Source: Breznakibacter sp047600785 (GTDB lineage Bacteria; Bacteroidota; Bacteroidia; Bacteroidales; Marinilabiliaceae). Taken from it: 64,000 nucleotides of DNA. Below the pieces are notes generated by a model. That model was not told the origin of the DNA, searched no databases, and was given only the letters and a program-made list of their open reading frames with translations. The position numbers were made by a program, and so were the translations under genes. Of this stretch, positions 15,659-24,918 are shown in pieces (position 1 is the stretch's first letter; every line of letters starts with the position of its first letter). The stretch is taken from NCBI GenBank assembly GCA_047600785.1, contig JASGKH010000002.1, positions 1,736,001 through 1,800,000 of the forward strand, in the 5' to 3' direction.

Positions 15659-17899
15659 CTAATCCCTAACTCCCCATTTCGAAGGTTTGGGACCCATTTT
15701 GAATTCCAAGGTACCGCCTTTGACAATGTCGGCATGTGTGATACAGGTTGTATTGTAATTTTTGCCGTTCAGTCTGGCCGATTGTATGTAAATGTCATTG
15801 GCCGACTTTCTGGGTGCAGTAATCGTAAATGTTTTCCCGCTGTCCAGTTGTATTTCCGCCCGTTCCAGCAGGGGAGAACCTATCATGTACTCACCGCTTG
15901 CTGGATTGACGGGATAAAAGCCCATGGCGCTGAAAACGTACCAGGCCGACATTTCGCCGCAATCGTCGTTACCCGCATAACCGGACGACGTGGTGTTGTA
16001 CAGTTCCTTCATGATCCGGGTAACGTATTTTTGCGTTTTCCACGGCTCACCGGCAAAATTATACAGGTAGGCCACGTGGTGGCTGGGTTCGTTTCCATGG
16101 GCATACTGCCCGATAAACCCCGAGGCGTTGTCGTTCAGCTCCCCATGATGTTCGCTGGTGAAAAATTCGTCCAGCTTTTTGACAAATTCCTGCCGTCCGC
16201 CTGTCAGTGCAACGAGGTCGGGGATGTTATGCGGCACGTACCAGTAATACTGCCAGGCATTGCCTTCGGTGAAAGGGTAGCCGCCATTGGCCCCGTAGCG
16301 GAACGGGTTGAACGGTTCCATCCAGTTGCCCTGGTCGTCTTTGGGTTGAAAGAAGCGGGTTTCAGGGTTATGAAGGTTGCCGTAAAACTGCGAGCGGGCA
16401 ATAAAGCGTTCGTAATCGTCTTTTTGGCCCGATTTATCGGCCAGTTGCGCCACGCACCAGTCGTTGAAAGCCATTTCGAGCGTGATGGAGACCGATTGCG
16501 TCTGGATATTTTCGGGCATGTAACGGTATTTTTCCCATACGTCGAACGGAGAGTTCAGGTGGTTGATCAGCGATGAATTTTTAACAGTTTCGTAAGCTTT
16601 GCCGGCATCAATCCCGGGAATTTCTTTCATCACCGCATCTACCACCACGGGAATGGCATGGTTGCCGATCATGCAGTAATTTTCCTGTCCCCACAAATGC
16701 CAGATGGGCAGATAACCGTACGTTTCGTAATGGGCGATGAGGCTGTTGACAAAGTCGGCCGATCTTTCCTTTTGCAACAAAGTGTAGAGGGGATGGGCCC
16801 CGCGGTAGGTATCCCACAACGAAAAAGTGGAGTACCGGATGCCACCGCCGGTTTTATTCACAGAGAAATCCGTCGTCATGTATTCGCCGTTCACATCGGA
16901 CATTGTGTTGGGCTGTATAAAAGTGTGGTACAACGCGGTATAGAAAATCCGTTTTTGCTCTTCGGTGCCTTCGATCCTGATTTTTCCCAGTTCGGCTTCC
17001 CACTCGTTGTCGGCATTGGCCACGGTTTTCCCGAAATCCCAGTCCGTTATTTCGCTTTCAAGATTCAGGCGGGCATTTTCAACACTCACAGGCGATAAGC
17101 CGATTTTAACCAGGAGCGGGGACCTGTCTTTGCCGTCGAACCCAAGGATTGCTTTCAGGCTGTTGCCGTTGATTACCGGGCAGTCGAAGCAAACGGTTTT
17201 TCCGTTTTTCAGCGCCGAGCGTACTATCGGTTTGGACAGTTTCGCATAAAAGCATATTTTGCGCAGGTTCGGCCAGCCGGTCATGATCCGGTACCCTTCA
17301 ACGGTATGTTCGTCCACAATGCGGATTTGCGACAAGAGGATGCGCGTACCCCAGCTTTCCTTGTCGCGCGAATGGTCCAGGTCAAACACGACGTTCGTCC
17401 CGGCACCCTCGGGGAAGGTATACTTATGGAAACCGGCGCGGGTGGTAGCGGTCAGTTCCGCATTGATGCCCGTATCCTGCAATTTTACCTGGTAATAGCC
17501 CGGGCGGGCCGACTCCCCGCTGTGGGAAAAGGATGAACGGTAATCATCCCTGCCGGCCAGTTCCCGGACGTTGCCCGTGACAGGCATCAGCATTATATCG
17601 AACAGCTCGGCAACCCCCGTTCCGCTCAGATGGGTATGGCTGAATCCGTAAATGCTTGTGTCGTTGTAATTGTATCCGCATGCGGCATCCCAGTCGGGCG
17701 ACCGGCGGGTGTCGGGACTCAGCTGTACCATTCCGAAAGGGCTGGTGGCGCCGGGATAGTTATTTCCCGAGAGGCCCGATTCGATGGCACCCGTTCCGAT
17801 AAACGGGTCTACATAACCGGTTATTCCGGCTGTTTTTGCCTGCGCCATGAGCAGCAGCGGAAAAGCAGCAAAGGCAATTGTCTGAACAATTTTTTTCAT
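15659..17899 (-). CDS. GH92 alpha-mannosidase, exported
   Basis: 746 residues from the ATG at 17899, chosen because MKKIVQTIAFAAFPLLLMAQA is a good signal peptide with no lipobox; the open frame runs back to 17965. It has YVDPFIGTG, NNYPGATSPFGMVQLSPDTR, FSHTHLSGTG, GNEPSHHVAYLYN and GNDDCGEMSAWYVFSAMG, the complete GH92 set. The probable general acid is E545 in FTEGNAWQYYW and the base lies in the GNDD motif. It should trim terminal alpha-mannose from N-glycan-like or other mannosides in the periplasm. It sits upstream of the lipoprotein GH92, with 186 bp between the stop and that gene's start. Confidence 0.93.
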   Translation of the reverse strand: MKKIVQTIAFAAFPLLLMAQAKTAGITGYVDPFIGTGAIESGLSGNNYPGATSPFGMVQLSPDTRRSPDWDAACGYNYNDTSIYGFSHTHLSGTGVAELFDIMLMPVTGNVRELAGRDDYRSSFSHSGESARPGYYQVKLQDTGINAELTATTRAGFHKYTFPEGAGTNVVFDLDHSRDKESWGTRILLSQIRIVDEHTVEGYRIMTGWPNLRKICFYAKLSKPIVRSALKNGKTVCFDCPVINGNSLKAILGFDGKDRSPLLVKIGLSPVSVENARLNLESEITDWDFGKTVANADNEWEAELGKIRIEGTEEQKRIFYTALYHTFIQPNTMSDVNGEYMTTDFSVNKTGGGIRYSTFSLWDTYRGAHPLYTLLQKERSADFVNSLIAHYETYGYLPIWHLWGQENYCMIGNHAIPVVVDAVMKEIPGIDAGKAYETVKNSSLINHLNSPFDVWEKYRYMPENIQTQSVSITLEMAFNDWCVAQLADKSGQKDDYERFIARSQFYGNLHNPETRFFQPKDDQGNWMEPFNPFRYGANGGYPFTEGNAWQYYWYVPHNIPDLVALTGGRQEFVKKLDEFFTSEHHGELNDNASGFIGQYAHGNEPSHHVAYLYNFAGEPWKTQKYVTRIMKELYNTTSSGYAGNDDCGEMSAWYVFSAMGFYPVNPASGEYMIGSPLLERAEIQLDSGKTFTITAPRKSANDIYIQSARLNGKNYNTTCITHADIVKGGTLEFKMGPKPSKWGVRD

Positions 17900-18155
17900 G
17901 CATTCAAAATTAAGAGCCCCTTGATCCTCTTTCAACCACGAAGTGTCAAAGAAGCTGTTGGCCATTCGTAAAGACTTTCAGCTGCCAACTGCAAGAAGAA
18001 GTTTCATGTTTCAAATTGGCTGCCTCCGAAAACTAACCTCAAACCATTAAAGACCAGCCACCTACTTTCAATGTCATTCTGGCCGGCTTTGGGGAACCAA
18101 CAGCAAAAAGCCAGCAGCGAACAGCTTCTTTCTTAAAACAACAATATCCCTCTGT

Positions 18156-20573
18156 CTAATCCAAAAACTCCAGATACCCACCTTTATCCAATCGTACGGA
18201 TACCAACCGGCCGGCCGCGACCTCTGCATTAAAAGGCTGTCCGTTTTTAAGAAGTTTTAGATCCGTAAAGTTGGAAGGAAGTTTTACTGAAAAGAGATTG
18301 TCGGCCGTGGCCGTTATCCTGGCCTTTTTCACAAGCCCGTTTTTCCACTCCAAATCGACATTGGCACCGCCTCTTACACAAAGTCCCCTAAAATGGCCGG
18401 TATTCCATTCCCGGGGCAGTGTGGGCAGGAACTCGATGTACCCTTCGTGGCTTTGTACCAGCATCTCGGCCAATGCAGCCGGAGCCGCCTCGTTTGCGTC
18501 AAACGAAAAAATGTCCGATTCGGCACTGGCAATCCCGGCCGGTGACATGGTGAACAGGTTTTCCCTTGAAAATTCGACCAGCAAACCTTTCATGCTTTTA
18601 TATGCCTCTTCGGCATTTTTCAGGCGTGCATAAAAACAGATCATGTTGGCACGGCTCCACTCCACATCTTCCCAGTTCTCAGAATTAACCTGGCGATGGA
18701 CCGATTTCACGGCAGCTTCGGCCAATTCAGGGGTTTTGTCCAACGAGATCTGATGGAACGGGTACAACGCCAGCAAATGCGACGAATGGCGATGGTTAGG
18801 ATGTGCCAGCTCATAATCTTCGAACCATTCCCGGATGGTCCCGTCCTTGCCTATTCTGATGGGAGGCAATTTTACCATTGCGCTTTCCAACAATGCCCTA
18901 AACTCCGGATCGACCCCCAGTATAAGGGAAGCTTCGATGCACGATTCAAACGTTTCGTGAACCAATACACGGTCACAGGTCGGCATCATCGAAAGGGCCA
19001 GTTCGCGTCCATTCAGCATGAATGAATTTTCGGGAGAAGTGCTTGGCCCTGTCACCAGATAACCGGTGTTGGGATCTTCGGCCAGATAGTCCAGAAAGAA
19101 AACCGCACTTTTTTTCAGAACAGGGTAAGCCTGGTCGTGCAAGAACTGTTTGTCACGGGTATAACTGTAATGGCTCCACAAATGGGATGCAAGCCATGCC
19201 CCTGCGGTTGGAAACAATCCCCATCCCACACCCTGCCCGGGTGCTGTATATCCCCACACGTTTGCGACCGTATGGGCGGTCCACCCAGGGCTTCCGTACA
19301 CTTTCACGGCTGTTTTTTCGCCATGATACGATAAGTCTTCCAGATAATTGAAAAGCGGGACATGGCATTCGTGCAGGTTCCCGATATTGGCAAGCCAGTA
19401 ATTCTGCTGGGTGTTAATGTCCAAATGATAATCGCAGGTCCAGGGCATGTTGCATGCCAGGTTATCGTTCCACACCCCTTGCAGATTGGCAGGCAAGGGA
19501 GAATTTTCCCTTGAAGACGAGATCAACAGGTAACGTCCGTATTGAAAGAAAAGCGCAAACAGCCCGGGGTCGTCTTTTCCTGTTTCTTTCAATTGTTTCC
19601 AGCGAACATCGGTGGGTAATTTATCCAGTCCGGTTTCCCCAAGGAACAGTTCGGTACGGTTGTACAAACGGGTATAATCCGCAATATGCGTCCTTTTCAG
19701 CTCCCGGTAAGTTTTTTGAGCTGCATTTTGGATTGTCCGGTCACACAATATCTTATAAGAAGGATTTTTGAAATCGGTTCGGATATCGATGGCAATAACC
19801 GCCTCGTCGGCGTTCTTTACGGTCAGTGTGCTGTCCCGGGCGGTCACAATGCCTCCCGTGGCCGAAACATGTATATTCCCCACATAATGTACGCCCCCGG
19901 GACCCAGTTTGGGGAACAATGCCTGCCCCGAAAACGATAAGATATTATCCGACGCTGTCACACCGGATTCCCTCAAAAGCTCCAGTCCCAATTCGAAACT
20001 CAGTGCATTTTTTTTTCCGGCAGTCAATCTGACAAGCAATACATCATCCGGATTGGAACAAATGTATTCGCGGGCGTAGTTTGTGCCGTCAACGTGGTAA
20101 GTGACCGTGGTAATTGAATTCTCTATATCCAGTTCTCTCTTGTAATTGCTTATTTCACCGGAATGTCGATCGAATTTTATCTTCAAATCGCCCAATGGAA
20201 GGTGCGTTCCAAACGAATTGGGCCTTCCCGACAAATACCCGGTCGCTAACCGATTGCCTTCTTCTGTTTTCCCATCAAAAAACAACCGGCGGATCTTCCC
20301 CAGCATCTCCTTTCCACAGGGAATTTCCTGGTGCTCATCATATTGTCCCGACCATAACGTAATTTCGTTCAATGCAATGGTTTCGGTGCCGGTACCACCG
20401 TACACCATAGCCCCCAGGCGCCCGTTTCCCATCGGAGTGGCTTGCATCCACTCCGTGGCAGGTTGCCGGTACCACAAAGCCAGATGTTCACCGGCATTTT
20501 CCTGGTGGCAGGCGATAGCGACCAACAATACGGAAGAAAGGGAGCAGAGCTTCAATTTATTTATAGTCTTCAT
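18156..20573 (-). CDS. GH95 alpha-L-fucosidase/alpha-L-galactosidase family lipoprotein
   Basis: 805 residues beginning with a lipoprotein signal (LLVAIACHQ). The opening LWYRQPATEWMQATPMGNGRLGAMVYGG and ALNEITLWSGQYDE is the GH95 N-terminal signature; the helical (alpha/alpha)6 barrel follows with VWNDNLACNMPWTCDYHLDINTQQNYW and WEDVEWSRANMICFYARLKN. GH95 enzymes are inverting, mostly alpha-1,2-L-fucosidases, some alpha-L-galactosidases. Where characterised enzymes have Asn-x-Asn for base activation, this protein has Asp-Ile-Asn, and a His (DYH) where many fucosidases have Thr; the substrate is therefore left open. It is upstream of the GH92 genes and its 5' side abuts a composite repeat. 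Confidence 0.85.
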   Translation of the reverse strand: MKTINKLKLCSLSSVLLVAIACHQENAGEHLALWYRQPATEWMQATPMGNGRLGAMVYGGTGTETIALNEITLWSGQYDEHQEIPCGKEMLGKIRRLFFDGKTEEGNRLATGYLSGRPNSFGTHLPLGDLKIKFDRHSGEISNYKRELDIENSITTVTYHVDGTNYAREYICSNPDDVLLVRLTAGKKNALSFELGLELLRESGVTASDNILSFSGQALFPKLGPGGVHYVGNIHVSATGGIVTARDSTLTVKNADEAVIAIDIRTDFKNPSYKILCDRTIQNAAQKTYRELKRTHIADYTRLYNRTELFLGETGLDKLPTDVRWKQLKETGKDDPGLFALFFQYGRYLLISSSRENSPLPANLQGVWNDNLACNMPWTCDYHLDINTQQNYWLANIGNLHECHVPLFNYLEDLSYHGEKTAVKVYGSPGWTAHTVANVWGYTAPGQGVGWGLFPTAGAWLASHLWSHYSYTRDKQFLHDQAYPVLKKSAVFFLDYLAEDPNTGYLVTGPSTSPENSFMLNGRELALSMMPTCDRVLVHETFESCIEASLILGVDPEFRALLESAMVKLPPIRIGKDGTIREWFEDYELAHPNHRHSSHLLALYPFHQISLDKTPELAEAAVKSVHRQVNSENWEDVEWSRANMICFYARLKNAEEAYKSMKGLLVEFSRENLFTMSPAGIASAESDIFSFDANEAAPAALAEMLVQSHEGYIEFLPTLPREWNTGHFRGLCVRGGANVDLEWKNGLVKKARITATADNLFSVKLPSNFTDLKLLKNGQPFNAEVAAGRLVSVRLDKGGYLEFLD

Positions 20574-20628
20574 GATAAGTTACATTAAAAAGAATTAATT
20601 AAACGGTTAGTCAATAATTGTGAGAGGC

Positions 20629-20890
20629 GACCTCCCCTATCCCCTCCAAAGGAAGGGAACCGGAAACGCACTGTGCGTCACCTCACCCCTCCTTTGGAGG
20701 GGACGGGGAGGTCTACTGTTTGAAGCTACCAGTAACCAGATGAAGAAGCTGCTTCTTTCGGCCTTTGGCACTTTTTCACTTTTCTCTGGCACTTCCTGGA
20801 CATGACCTCCCCTAACCCCTCCAAAGGAGGGGAACCAGAAAGCGCACTGTACGTCACGGCACCTCTCCTTGGGAGGGGACGGGGGAGGTC
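20629..20890 (+). repeat. Composite palindromic repeat, copy 3 (subtype B)
   Basis: Palindromes at 20629-20713 and 20804-20890 are joined by a 90-bp linker that has TTTGAAGCTACCAGTAACCAG and TTTGGCAC blocks, the same linker form as copy 4. It starts 56 bp upstream of the GH95 ATG, so it may sit in that gene's promoter or leader. Further linker-like sequence without a palindrome continues to about 21050. Confidence 0.85.
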
Positions 20891-21054
20891 TGCTGTTGAA
20901 GCTTCCAGTGGTTGGTTTTTAGCCGTAACCCTTTTGAAGAAGCTACTAAATACTGGCTACTAACCACTAAAAACTTCTTCTACCTTTCCTACTCTCTTCC
21001 TTTTGCACTTTTGCACTCTTCTTTGGCACTTAGGAACTCAGGCACTTTTTTAGA

Positions 21055-21074
21055 ATCGGTTAAACGCCTGATTC
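21055..21074 (-). repeat. 20-bp dispersed repeat, inverted copy
   Basis: ATCGGTTAAACGCCTGATTC is the exact reverse complement of the 20-mer at 11806-11825. It lies after the composite repeat copy 3 and just before the hairpin at 21095-21118. Confidence 0.75.
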
Positions 21075-21094
21075 AAAAAAGAATTTAAAAGATA

Positions 21095-21118
21095 AGGTAC
21101 CCGGTTTTCCGGATACCT
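21095..21118 (-). terminator. Probable terminator of the susC-susD-GH97-LRR unit
   Basis: AGGTACCCGG and CCGGATACCT form a 10-bp stem with one mismatch and a TTTT loop. On the minus strand the stem is followed by TTATCTTTT, and on the plus strand by TCGTCTTTTT, so it may work both ways. It lies about 105 bp after the LRR gene stop. Confidence 0.6.
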
Positions 21119-21222
21119 CGTCTTTTTGAAAGGGAAAGAAGAATTTGCTCCTCTTTCCGTCCTCCGTTAACCTGCATTTTGCACAAGTTGCCAGGAAGAC
21201 CCTGCATAAAAATATCCTGCTA

Positions 21223-22527
21223 TTATTTCACCACAAATTTGGCAGACGCCTTGTTGGCCCCTTTTACCGCACTAACCAGGTAAACACCGGAAGTCAGAGA
21301 TACCGGAACTTTACCATTCATCTCTTTTACCCGGGTGTACGCCACGATACGGCCGTCCAATCCGATAACGGTTATGTCGTAACCTGCCAGATCAACCAGG
21401 TTCAGATTGCCATTTGCATAATAGACATTGGCTTTTTCAACTTTTGTACGGCCTATCCCGGTAGGAACTTCTCCCACTTCCACGGGATACCCCATGAAAT
21501 AGTCTCCGTAAACATCTTTCAGGCTGGCAGGCACTTTCCATGTGAAATTTATCCTGCCGTCCCCCATGCCAAATGCCGACGCATCTTCGGTATCTTCGAT
21601 GTAAACAGAATTTTCCGGGTCTTCCCATAAAGCGAAAATCTGGGCCAACCCTGTTTTTTCCAAAGACCAGTTCCCAACAAAAGCCACGCTGCCGGGAATT
21701 GTCAATGAAGAAAGAGCCTTACAACCTGAAAAAGCTCCCACATCGATGCTTTCCACCCCGTTCAGCTTTACGGAACTAAGTTTGGCACAATCCTGGAAGG
21801 CCCACTCTCCGGTACCAATGACACCACTCAATTCCACCATTTCAAGATTCGGACATTTGTGAAACGCATATGTACCGATAAACGGCACATCTTTTACCGT
21901 AGCCGAAATAATGGCTGTACCGGACAAAGCCCAGGACACTATTTCCCTGATATTTCCAAGGTTGATGGAAGCCAGTTTTGTCGCGTCCTGGAAAGCACAC
22001 ACTTTGAGACTTGTGACACTTGCAGGCAACTGGATGCTGGTAAGCCCTGACTGCTGAAAAGTGTGTTCGGTGATGGCCGTAACGCCGTCGGGGATATTGA
22101 TCTGGGCCAGATTGGTACATCCATAAAACGCCCAATCTTCAATGGACTTTACCGACGCAGGGAGAACGATTTGAGTGATGCCGGTACAGCTTGCGAACGA
22201 ACTGTTACCGACTACTTCCAGCCCGTCGGGGATAACAACCCCTGTAAGATTTGGCGCATCACGCAACGAATTGTTGCCGATTTTTTTCACGGGATAAGTG
22301 GTTCCGGCAATTTCCACGCTTGCCTGAACGGTTATGGTACCGGTGTATTTGACTCCACCCGGCAAGGCCACCACCTCGGCCGCAGCAGGACTTGCACCGG
22401 CAATCAGGTTGTAGGCGATACCGTTTACCACCACAGGGTCGGCCGCATTAACAGGCTGAAACGAAAATGCGCTAAAGGCAAACAATGCAAGCGCAAATGC
22501 ATTTTTAAAAAAGTAGATTGTTCTCAT
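21223..22527 (-). CDS. BspA-type leucine-rich repeat protein with T9SS C-terminal tail
   Basis: 434 residues. A signal peptide (ALFAFSAFSFQPVNAA) leads into repeats of the LRR_5/BspA type, for example LPASVKSIEDWAFYGCTNLAQI and IPGSVAFVGNWSLEKTG, across residues about 75-300. The last 75 residues (LNLVDLAGYDITVIGLDGRI ... SGVYLVSAVKGANKASAKFVVK, as two separate stretches) fit the type A T9SS sorting domain, so the protein should be surface-anchored or released. BspA-like proteins often bind host or extracellular polymers; here it may help bind glycan. It starts 18 bp after the GH97 stop and is the last gene of the susC unit. Confidence 0.85.
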   Translation of the reverse strand: MRTIYFFKNAFALALFAFSAFSFQPVNAADPVVVNGIAYNLIAGASPAAAEVVALPGGVKYTGTITVQASVEIAGTTYPVKKIGNNSLRDAPNLTGVVIPDGLEVVGNSSFASCTGITQIVLPASVKSIEDWAFYGCTNLAQINIPDGVTAITEHTFQQSGLTSIQLPASVTSLKVCAFQDATKLASINLGNIREIVSWALSGTAIISATVKDVPFIGTYAFHKCPNLEMVELSGVIGTGEWAFQDCAKLSSVKLNGVESIDVGAFSGCKALSSLTIPGSVAFVGNWSLEKTGLAQIFALWEDPENSVYIEDTEDASAFGMGDGRINFTWKVPASLKDVYGDYFMGYPVEVGEVPTGIGRTKVEKANVYYANGNLNLVDLAGYDITVIGLDGRIVAYTRVKEMNGKVPVSLTSGVYLVSAVKGANKASAKFVVK

Positions 22528-22545
22528 AATAGAAAAATTAAACTA

Positions 22546-24813
22546 TTAATAAATAAACTTCGAGCAATAGTTATCCTGGTTTGTCTGAAGTTTCACGATG
22601 TAAGTCCCTTTGTTAAAACCTGATATATCGACAGGTTGCAGATTGTCCCTTCCTTTATAGTTCTTTGACAGCAGGCATTTTCCTGTGATATCATAAATAT
22701 GGACCGAGAGGAGGGCTTTATCCGAGTGCAGATAAAGCTTCCCGGCAGTGCTATCCAACGAAACGACCACCGGATCCGGACCTTTGGGATTTGCCAGGCC
22801 TCCGGTAGGATTCATTTCACGCAACCGGATCACGAAACCACCTCCTTTGGCCATGTCGAAAGTCAATCTGGAACCCTGTGCCACAACCTTTGTTTCCGGG
22901 ATGTACTTCGTCGGTTGTGTACCAGATGCAGGATCGTCTTTTAGAATAACCGCCTGATAAGAAATTCCCGGTGACAGAAAACTGAAATCAACGTCGATGC
23001 TTCGTGCGTCCCAATTGCTCATGCCGCCCACATACCAATCCTTGCCGGATTGTTTGGCCATCAGGATATACTTACCCAGTTGGGCGTCCAACGGCAATGT
23101 TTTGTCCCAGACCGTTGGCACGGATGAGAGAAAATCAAGGATATCGGGAAATTTATTGTATTCGGTGGGAGCATCACAGAGATACCCAAGCCATTGATCA
23201 AAAATCACGTACATCGACAACTCATGTGCGCGGGTTCCCATGCTCATCGGGACCGTGTTGTCCTGATCAACCGGATAAAACTCCTCTGCGGTTTTGTTCC
23301 TCAACGAACCGGGCGTATAATCCTCCGGTCCTGCCAACGAACGGATGAACGGAAACAGGGTGTGGTAATCGGGCGTTACGAGACGTCTCCAGAAGTTATC
23401 CTCGCCACCACGAACCGCCTCGAAGTTCAAAATGTTCGGATAAGTACGGTTCAGGCCTGTAGGTACCGGGCATCCGTGGAAAATACCCACCATCTGGCTG
23501 TCGGCCAGCCGTTGTGCAAACTCATGCCCCCATCGCATGGCAATTTGATCGTTCCGTTCAAAAAAATCTATCTTGGCACCGGCAACTCCCCTGGCTTTCA
23601 TCCGTTTGATCCAGTCACCGGGAGATTCCCCCACGTTACTGGCCCATGTCCAGACGATTATTTTTACATTTTTTTCTCTGGCATACCTGCAAAGTTCCGT
23701 TAACCAGCTTTCCTGGTAACCGGCGTCAAATGTCATGTATTCAATACCGTTGCCGGCAGCCCAGTCGATGTAATATTTGTACATCTCGACACTTAGGTTC
23801 TTATTGCCCACCGGAAAGGACACCCCTTCCAGCATGGCCTTGTGCCACCATTCCCACGCCGACTTTCCGGGCACGATCCAGGAGGTATCATCCAAACGGC
23901 AAGGTTCGGCAAGCAGGTACACCAATTCGTTGTTCAGCAACGATTTGTCATCGACCGAAGCAATAATGACGCGCCAGGGAAACGTGCGACTGCCATTGGT
24001 TTTGGCAATGTACTCTTCGCGTTCATACACAAGATGGTTTGAATAATAATTGTCCGGGTCCATCACGCTTTTGGGGTATTTCGCCCACATCCCACGCATG
24101 GACCTCACCCCTGTCGCGCGTTCCATGTACATCCCCGGATAATCGTAGGTATCTGCTTCGGTCACCACAACTTTGTAGGAGGTACCTGCAAATTCGAACA
24201 GCACGGGGGTGACCGAAAATTTATTGGCCGAAATGGCTCCCGGCACACTGTAGGTGCTGTATGTTCGTTCGAAATTACGAAACCCCTGGTGGATGGGGTA
24301 CTGTATCCCGCCATCGCCCGTTTCCATGGAGGTGTTTGTATCGCATTCGGGAAAATAGACCTTGGTATTTGCAGTGAAGTTGAATACCGCATCCTCACTG
24401 TCAATTGTTATTTCCCCTTCAAAGCCTGTTGCAAACCGGTAAGCTACGCCTTCGTTGTAAGCTCTTACAATCAGGCTGTAGCTTTCATTAAATTCAACGA
24501 CCAGCTCGTTGTATGCTTCCTTTATGGTTTTATTTTTTCCGATCAGAACCTCCAGCTCATTGTCCGCACTTTGTGTTTGGATGCTTTTTACCGTACCGGC
24601 TCCCACCACGGTTCCGCCGGAAAGATTGAGACCAATTGCGGAAGGGGCTATGAGCCGGGTTTCACCGTACCAGACTTCGTAGGTAGTCCCCCCATCCACG
24701 TGCAGTTTTATTTTCAACTGATTATCAGGAGAGACAACTTCGTAATCTGCTGCCTGCACATAAGGAACACAGAGAAGAAAAATTGTTAAAGACAAAAATG
24801 AAAATCTGCCCAT
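22546..24813 (-). CDS. GH97 alpha-galactosidase-type hydrolase with T9SS C-terminal tail
   Basis: 755 residues: signal peptide (LTIFLLCVPYVQAA), GH97 N-terminal beta-sandwich, (beta/alpha)8 barrel, C-terminal beta-sandwich, and a T9SS tail of about 80 residues (SVHIYDITGKCLLSKNY, ISGFNKGTYIVKLQTNQ). D416 in GAKIDFFERNDQ matches the Asp nucleophile of the retaining alpha-galactosidases of the family (D415 of BtGal97b), which inverting SusB-type alpha-glucosidases lack; E465 in NFEAVRGGE is the likely acid/base. So alpha-galactosidase by a retaining mechanism is inferred. It lies 105 bp after susD. The T9SS tail sends it to the cell surface or outside, unlike the lipoprotein GH97 at 30010. Confidence 0.9.
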   Translation of the reverse strand: MGRFSFLSLTIFLLCVPYVQAADYEVVSPDNQLKIKLHVDGGTTYEVWYGETRLIAPSAIGLNLSGGTVVGAGTVKSIQTQSADNELEVLIGKNKTIKEAYNELVVEFNESYSLIVRAYNEGVAYRFATGFEGEITIDSEDAVFNFTANTKVYFPECDTNTSMETGDGGIQYPIHQGFRNFERTYSTYSVPGAISANKFSVTPVLFEFAGTSYKVVVTEADTYDYPGMYMERATGVRSMRGMWAKYPKSVMDPDNYYSNHLVYEREEYIAKTNGSRTFPWRVIIASVDDKSLLNNELVYLLAEPCRLDDTSWIVPGKSAWEWWHKAMLEGVSFPVGNKNLSVEMYKYYIDWAAGNGIEYMTFDAGYQESWLTELCRYAREKNVKIIVWTWASNVGESPGDWIKRMKARGVAGAKIDFFERNDQIAMRWGHEFAQRLADSQMVGIFHGCPVPTGLNRTYPNILNFEAVRGGEDNFWRRLVTPDYHTLFPFIRSLAGPEDYTPGSLRNKTAEEFYPVDQDNTVPMSMGTRAHELSMYVIFDQWLGYLCDAPTEYNKFPDILDFLSSVPTVWDKTLPLDAQLGKYILMAKQSGKDWYVGGMSNWDARSIDVDFSFLSPGISYQAVILKDDPASGTQPTKYIPETKVVAQGSRLTFDMAKGGGFVIRLREMNPTGGLANPKGPDPVVVSLDSTAGKLYLHSDKALLSVHIYDITGKCLLSKNYKGRDNLQPVDISGFNKGTYIVKLQTNQDNYCSKFIY

Positions 24814-24918
24814 GATCCGAATATTTATATTTTACTGCATTACTAATGAAGACACAGAGTGGGGACATGCCTGAAACCTTTGCCCGGCATGCCCTCCTTT
24901 TATGTTCCTTGTTATCGC

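Noticed and set aside
20603..20628. Possible operator copy before GH95 (GTCAATAA ... AGAG)
   Set aside because: About 15 of 23 bases match, but a -7 box at the same spacing would fall on the start codon, so it could not work as in the other three.
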